Positions 60,582-64,000 of a DNA stretch of 64,000 nt are shown one piece after another. Numbering within the stretch: position 1 is the stretch's first letter; each line of letters opens with the position of its first letter. Origin of the DNA: Micromonospora chokoriensis (GTDB lineage: Bacteria > Actinomycetota > Actinomycetes > Mycobacteriales > Micromonosporaceae); assembly GCF_000718555.1 (NCBI RefSeq), contig NZ_JOAN01000019.1, positions 68,817 to 132,816 of the forward strand, given 5' to 3'. The translations under genes and the position numbers were made by a program. The notes under the pieces were generated by a model. It saw nothing but the letters and a program-made list of their open reading frames with translations, ran no database searches and was not told the origin of the DNA.

Positions 60582-63569
60582 ATGGGGGTGCGGAGCTGGT
60601 TCGAGGGCTGGCCGGTGTACCGGCAGCTCACCGGCACGGACCCGTTGGGGCGGGGTGCCGCGGCGAAGTCCGATGGGTCCCGCGCGCTCACCGCCCGCAC
60701 CGACACCGCCGATTCGATGGCCCGGTCCGTCTGCCCGTACTGCGCCGTGGGTTGTGGTCAGCGGGTGTTCGTGAAGGACGGGCGGGTCAGTCAGATCGAG
60801 GGTGATCCGGACAGCCCGATCTCGCGGGGTCGGCTCTGCCCGAAGGGTTCGGCGAGCAAGAGTCTGGTCACCAGCCCGTTGCGGCAGACGAAGGTCCGCT
60901 ACCGCCGCCCGTACGGCACCGAGTGGGAAGACCTCGACCTCGACACGGCGCTGAACATGATCGCCGATCGGGTCCTGGCCGCTCGGGACGAGACCTGGGA
61001 GGACGTCGACGCCGAGGGTCGACCGCTCAACCGGACGTTGGGTATCTCCAGTCTGGGTGGGGCGACGCTGGACAACGAGGAGAACTACCTCATCAAGAAG
61101 TTGTTCACCGCGATGGGGGCGCTCCAGATCGAGAACCAGGCTCGTGCCGACTCGTACCTGCCGATCCGGGCGGGCTCGGACATCGCGCTGCTCGGCGGGG
61201 TGATCCGCTACATCCTGGACAACGAGCTGGACTTCCGGGAGTACGTCGTCGCCTACACCAACGCGGCGACGATCGTGACCGAGGAGTACGCCGACACCGA
61301 GGACCTGCACGGCCTGTTCTCCGGCTTCAACGACGACAACGCCACCTACGACCAGGCCAGTTGGCGCTACGAGGGCCACGCGCAGAACCAGACGACCCGC
61401 GACAGTGAGACGCAGCGGGAGACCGCGGCCGGGCTGGAGCACGAGTCGCACGGCGCACCGGTCGGCGGCGAGACCGAGCGCGACGAGACGTTGCAGCACC
61501 CGCGCTGCGTCTACCAGATCCTCAAACGGCACTACGCCCGCTACACGCCCGAGATGGTGGAGCGGGTCTGTGGCATCTCGCCGGAGAAGTTCCTGGAGCT
61601 GGCGCAGGCGTGGACGGCGAACTCTGGCCGGGACCGTACCGGCATGCTCGTCTACTCGGTGGGCTGGACGCAGCACAGCGTCGGTGTGCAGTACATCCGG
61701 GCCGGCGCGATCATCCAGCTGCTGCTGGGCAACATGGGTCGCCCGGGCGGCGGGATCATGGCCCTGCGTGGCCACGCCAGCATCCAGGGCTCGACCGACA
61801 TCCCGACACTGTTCAACCTGCTGCCCGGCTACCTGCCGATGCCGCACCACGCCAATCACCCGACCTTGGACAAGTGGGTGGACAGCATCGCCCACCCGGG
61901 CCAGAAGGGCTTCTGGGGCAACGCCCGCACCTACGGCGTCAACCTGCTCAAGGCGTACTGGGGCGATGCCGCCACCGCCGACAACGACTACTGCTATGGC
62001 TACATGCCCCGAATGACCGGCGACCACGGCACCTACCAGCAGGTACTCGACATGATCGACGGGAAGATCAAGGGGTACTTCCTGCTCGGGCAGAACCCGG
62101 CGGTCGGCTCGGCGCACGGTCGCGCGCAGCGGCTCGGGATGGCCAACCTCGACTGGTTGGTGGTCCGCGACCTGTTCGAGATCGAGAGCGCGACGTTCTG
62201 GAAGAACGCGCCGGAGATCGAGACCGGCGAGATCGTGACGAAGGAGTGCCGCACGGAGGTGTTCTTCCTGCCCGCCGCGTCGCACGTGGAGAAGGAGGGC
62301 ACGTTCACGCAGACGCAGCGCCTGGTGCAGTGGCGGGAGAAGGCCGTCGAGCCGCCGGGCGACGCCCGCTCCGAACTGTGGTTCTTCTACCACCTCGGGC
62401 GCGTCATCCGGGAACGGCTGGCGACGTCGACCAAGCCGCGCGACCGGGCACTGCTCGACCTCACCTGGGACTACCCCACGCACGGTGCGACAGTCGAGCC
62501 GAGCGCCGAGGCGGTGCTGCGGGAGATCAACGGGTACGACGTGGCGACCGGCCGCCTCCTGTCGTCGTTCACCGAGATGAAGGACGACGGCTCCACCGTC
62601 GGCGGCTGCTGGATCTACACCGGGGTGTACGCCGACGGCGTCAACCAGGCCGCCCGGCGCAAACCCGGCGCGGAGCAGTCCCTGGTGGCCCCGGAGTGGG
62701 GTTGGGCGTGGCCGGCGAACCGGCGCATCCTCTACAACCGTGCCTCCGCCGACCCGGACGGCAACCCGTGGAGCGAGCGCAAGCGCTACGTCTGGTGGGA
62801 TGCGGAGAAGGCCGAGTGGACCGGTTACGGTATCGCCGGCGACGACCCGTTCATCCTTCAGGGCGACGGCAAGGGCTGGTTGTACGCGCCGACGGGCGTG
62901 CTCGACGGGCCGATGCCCACCCACTACGAGCCGGTCGAGTCGCCGGTGCGCAACCCGCTCTACCGGCAGCAGGCCAACCCGACCCGCAAGGTCTACACCC
63001 ATCCGATAAACACGCTCAACCCGAGCCCGCCGGAGCCGCACAGCCAGGTGTTCCCGTACGTGTTCACGGTCAGCCGACTCACCGAGCACCACACCGCCGG
63101 TGGAATGAGCCGGACCGTGTCGCCGCTGGCCGAGCTGCAACCGGAGATGTTCGTCGAAGTGTCGCCGGAGTTGGCGGCCGAACGCGGCCTCGACCATCTG
63201 GGCTGGGCGCACGTGGTGACCGCACGCGCGGCCATCGAGGCGCGGGTGCTGGTGACCGACCGGCTCACCCCGCTGCGGGTGGACGGTCGGATCATCCACC
63301 AGGTCTGGTTGCCGTACCACTGGGGGTTTGAGGGTCTGGTGACCGGCGACTCGGCCAACGATCTGTTCGGCATCAGCCTGGACCCGAACGTCCTGATCCA
63401 GGAGAGCAAGGTCGGCACCTGCGACATCCAGCCCGGGCGCCGCCCTCGTGGCCTGGAGTTGCAGGCACTCGTCATCGGCTACCGACGGCGGTCCGGGGAC
63501 CTCAGCCCGAACTACCCACCGCAGGTCACGACCGACTCCGCCGACAGCGGCCCGGACCAGGAGGTCTGA
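60582..63569 (+). CDS. Formate dehydrogenase catalytic subunit, internally deleted across the Mo active site
   Basis: 995 aa from the ATG at 60582 (GGAAGG upstream). Molybdopterin oxidoreductase of the FdnG/FdoG type, expected to oxidise formate at the membrane. The [4Fe-4S] cysteines are present (Cys51, 54, 58, 86). After residue 188 the family sequence is interrupted: NQAR is followed at once by ADSYLPIRAGSD. In E. coli FdnG, NQAR continues VUHGPTV and reaches the equivalent ADYYAPIRSGTD only about 74 residues later. The missing part holds the Sec/Cys that binds molybdenum, the following His and part of the cofactor fold. The rest, including GGGIMALRGHASIQG and GCWIYTG, is intact. Likely inactive unless the gap is an assembly error. 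Confidence 0.85.
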   Translation: MGVRSWFEGWPVYRQLTGTDPLGRGAAAKSDGSRALTARTDTADSMARSVCPYCAVGCGQRVFVKDGRVSQIEGDPDSPISRGRLCPKGSASKSLVTSPLRQTKVRYRRPYGTEWEDLDLDTALNMIADRVLAARDETWEDVDAEGRPLNRTLGISSLGGATLDNEENYLIKKLFTAMGALQIENQARADSYLPIRAGSDIALLGGVIRYILDNELDFREYVVAYTNAATIVTEEYADTEDLHGLFSGFNDDNATYDQASWRYEGHAQNQTTRDSETQRETAAGLEHESHGAPVGGETERDETLQHPRCVYQILKRHYARYTPEMVERVCGISPEKFLELAQAWTANSGRDRTGMLVYSVGWTQHSVGVQYIRAGAIIQLLLGNMGRPGGGIMALRGHASIQGSTDIPTLFNLLPGYLPMPHHANHPTLDKWVDSIAHPGQKGFWGNARTYGVNLLKAYWGDAATADNDYCYGYMPRMTGDHGTYQQVLDMIDGKIKGYFLLGQNPAVGSAHGRAQRLGMANLDWLVVRDLFEIESATFWKNAPEIETGEIVTKECRTEVFFLPAASHVEKEGTFTQTQRLVQWREKAVEPPGDARSELWFFYHLGRVIRERLATSTKPRDRALLDLTWDYPTHGATVEPSAEAVLREINGYDVATGRLLSSFTEMKDDGSTVGGCWIYTGVYADGVNQAARRKPGAEQSLVAPEWGWAWPANRRILYNRASADPDGNPWSERKRYVWWDAEKAEWTGYGIAGDDPFILQGDGKGWLYAPTGVLDGPMPTHYEPVESPVRNPLYRQQANPTRKVYTHPINTLNPSPPEPHSQVFPYVFTVSRLTEHHTAGGMSRTVSPLAELQPEMFVEVSPELAAERGLDHLGWAHVVTARAAIEARVLVTDRLTPLRVDGRIIHQVWLPYHWGFEGLVTGDSANDLFGISLDPNVLIQESKVGTCDIQPGRRPRGLELQALVIGYRRRSGDLSPNYPPQVTTDSADSGPDQEV

Positions 63570-63572
63570 CCC

Positions 63573-64000
63573 ATGCCCCACGCCAACGCCCTGTACGGCC
63601 CGCTGGACCCGGCACCGGACGCCGGCTGGCCGGCGGAGCAGCCCCGGATGGGGTTCTTCACCGACACCAGCGTCTGCATTGGCTGTAAGGCCTGCGAGGT
63701 CGCCTGCAAGGAGTGGAACGGCGTTCCGCAGAGCGGCCTGGACCTGCTCGGCATGTCGTACGACAACACCCAACCCGGATGGGCCGGCGATCAGCCCGGT
63801 GACGGCGGCGATCGGCGCGCGGACCAGCTCCGACACCGGCACGACGCCGGGCCTGCCCACCGGCTCGCCCGCGGCGGCAGCCCGGATGTCGGCCGGCCCG
63901 GAGTTCCTGGGGATGCCGGGGGCGCAGCCGCCGGGGCGGGGCACGGGTGCGGAGGAGCGTACGGATTTCCGGTGGTTGATGATGTCGGATGTCTGTAAGC
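63573..64000 (+). pseudogene. Formate dehydrogenase Fe-S subunit, frameshifted and cut by window end
   Basis: Starts 3 nt after the catalytic subunit stop. The first about 65 codons are clearly FdhB/FdnH-like: MGFFTDTSVCIGCKACEVAC, then KEWNGVPQSGLDLLGMSYDN. After DNT the frame turns into noise, while the +1 frame becomes coherent from about 63772 and reads SAGPEFLGMPGAQPPGRG and FRWLMMSDVCK at the window edge. The usual stretch after MSYDNT (a TWRHVAFIEQ-type block) is missing. This indicates a deletion with frameshift near 63770 rather than a single-base slip. Confidence 0.7.

Noticed and set aside
61140..61150. Programmed frameshift or intein at the formate dehydrogenase gap
   Set aside because: The frame is continuous and nothing is inserted; sequence is missing rather than added, and no intein motifs are present.

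Overview
The window is high-GC, densely packed actinobacterial DNA. Its gene content fits a member of the Micromonosporaceae, most likely Micromonospora. Supporting features are XRE regulators carrying a DUF5753-type region beside DUF397 genes, short DivIVA-domain proteins, type VII secretion-type small proteins, Tat-exported phospholipase C and phosphoesterase, and several leaderless promoters (TANNNT placed 6-8 nt before the start codon). The genus is an inference from gene content; no rRNA or tRNA gene was seen.

Layout. 1-3.6 kb: a divergent pair of exported phosphoesterases. 4.1-10.3 kb: a complete dipeptide/oligopeptide ABC importer (permease, lipoprotein, permease, two ATPases). 10.3-12.3 kb: two oxidoreductases. 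12.3-22.8 kb: an accessory region with a nuclease-helicase next to a MazG-like pyrophosphohydrolase, a small caspase-fold protein, two paralogous small proteins, an XRE/DUF397 pair, a Uma2 gene, a secreted kelch protein bracketed by a 30-bp direct repeat, and a decayed polymorphic-toxin locus, closing with palindromic repeats and a G-rich pentanucleotide tract. 22.8-29.0 kb: an orphan TAXI-type binding protein, a two-component system, and the tctCBA transporter the system probably controls.

29-41.4 kb: secreted and intracellular hydrolases. These are a tripeptidyl-aminopeptidase-like enzyme, a GH2 glycosidase behind two LacI-type operators, a gamma-glutamyltransferase-like enzyme and a large S8 protease. 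Two related HTH regulators sit at the edges of this block, each beside a secreted peptidase. 41.5-49.7 kb: a NarL-type two-component system, a membrane protein, a VOC protein, a divergent MFS/LysR pair, a divergent XRE/methionine aminopeptidase pair and a lipoprotein hydrolase. 49.8-53.2 kb: a three-gene cassette (CDP-alcohol transferase, sulfatase-fold membrane protein, FkbM methyltransferase) that looks like polar lipid or envelope synthesis. 53.3-60.4 kb: cupin, ASCH, an ABC exporter, an AraC regulator, small secreted proteins, a lipoprotein built from FtsX-type ectodomains and a PrsW-like protease.

60.6-64.0 kb: the start of a formate dehydrogenase locus. The catalytic subunit is an open frame but lacks about 74 residues, exactly where the molybdenum-ligating Sec/Cys should be. 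The following Fe-S subunit is frameshifted. This is the most striking anomaly in the window.
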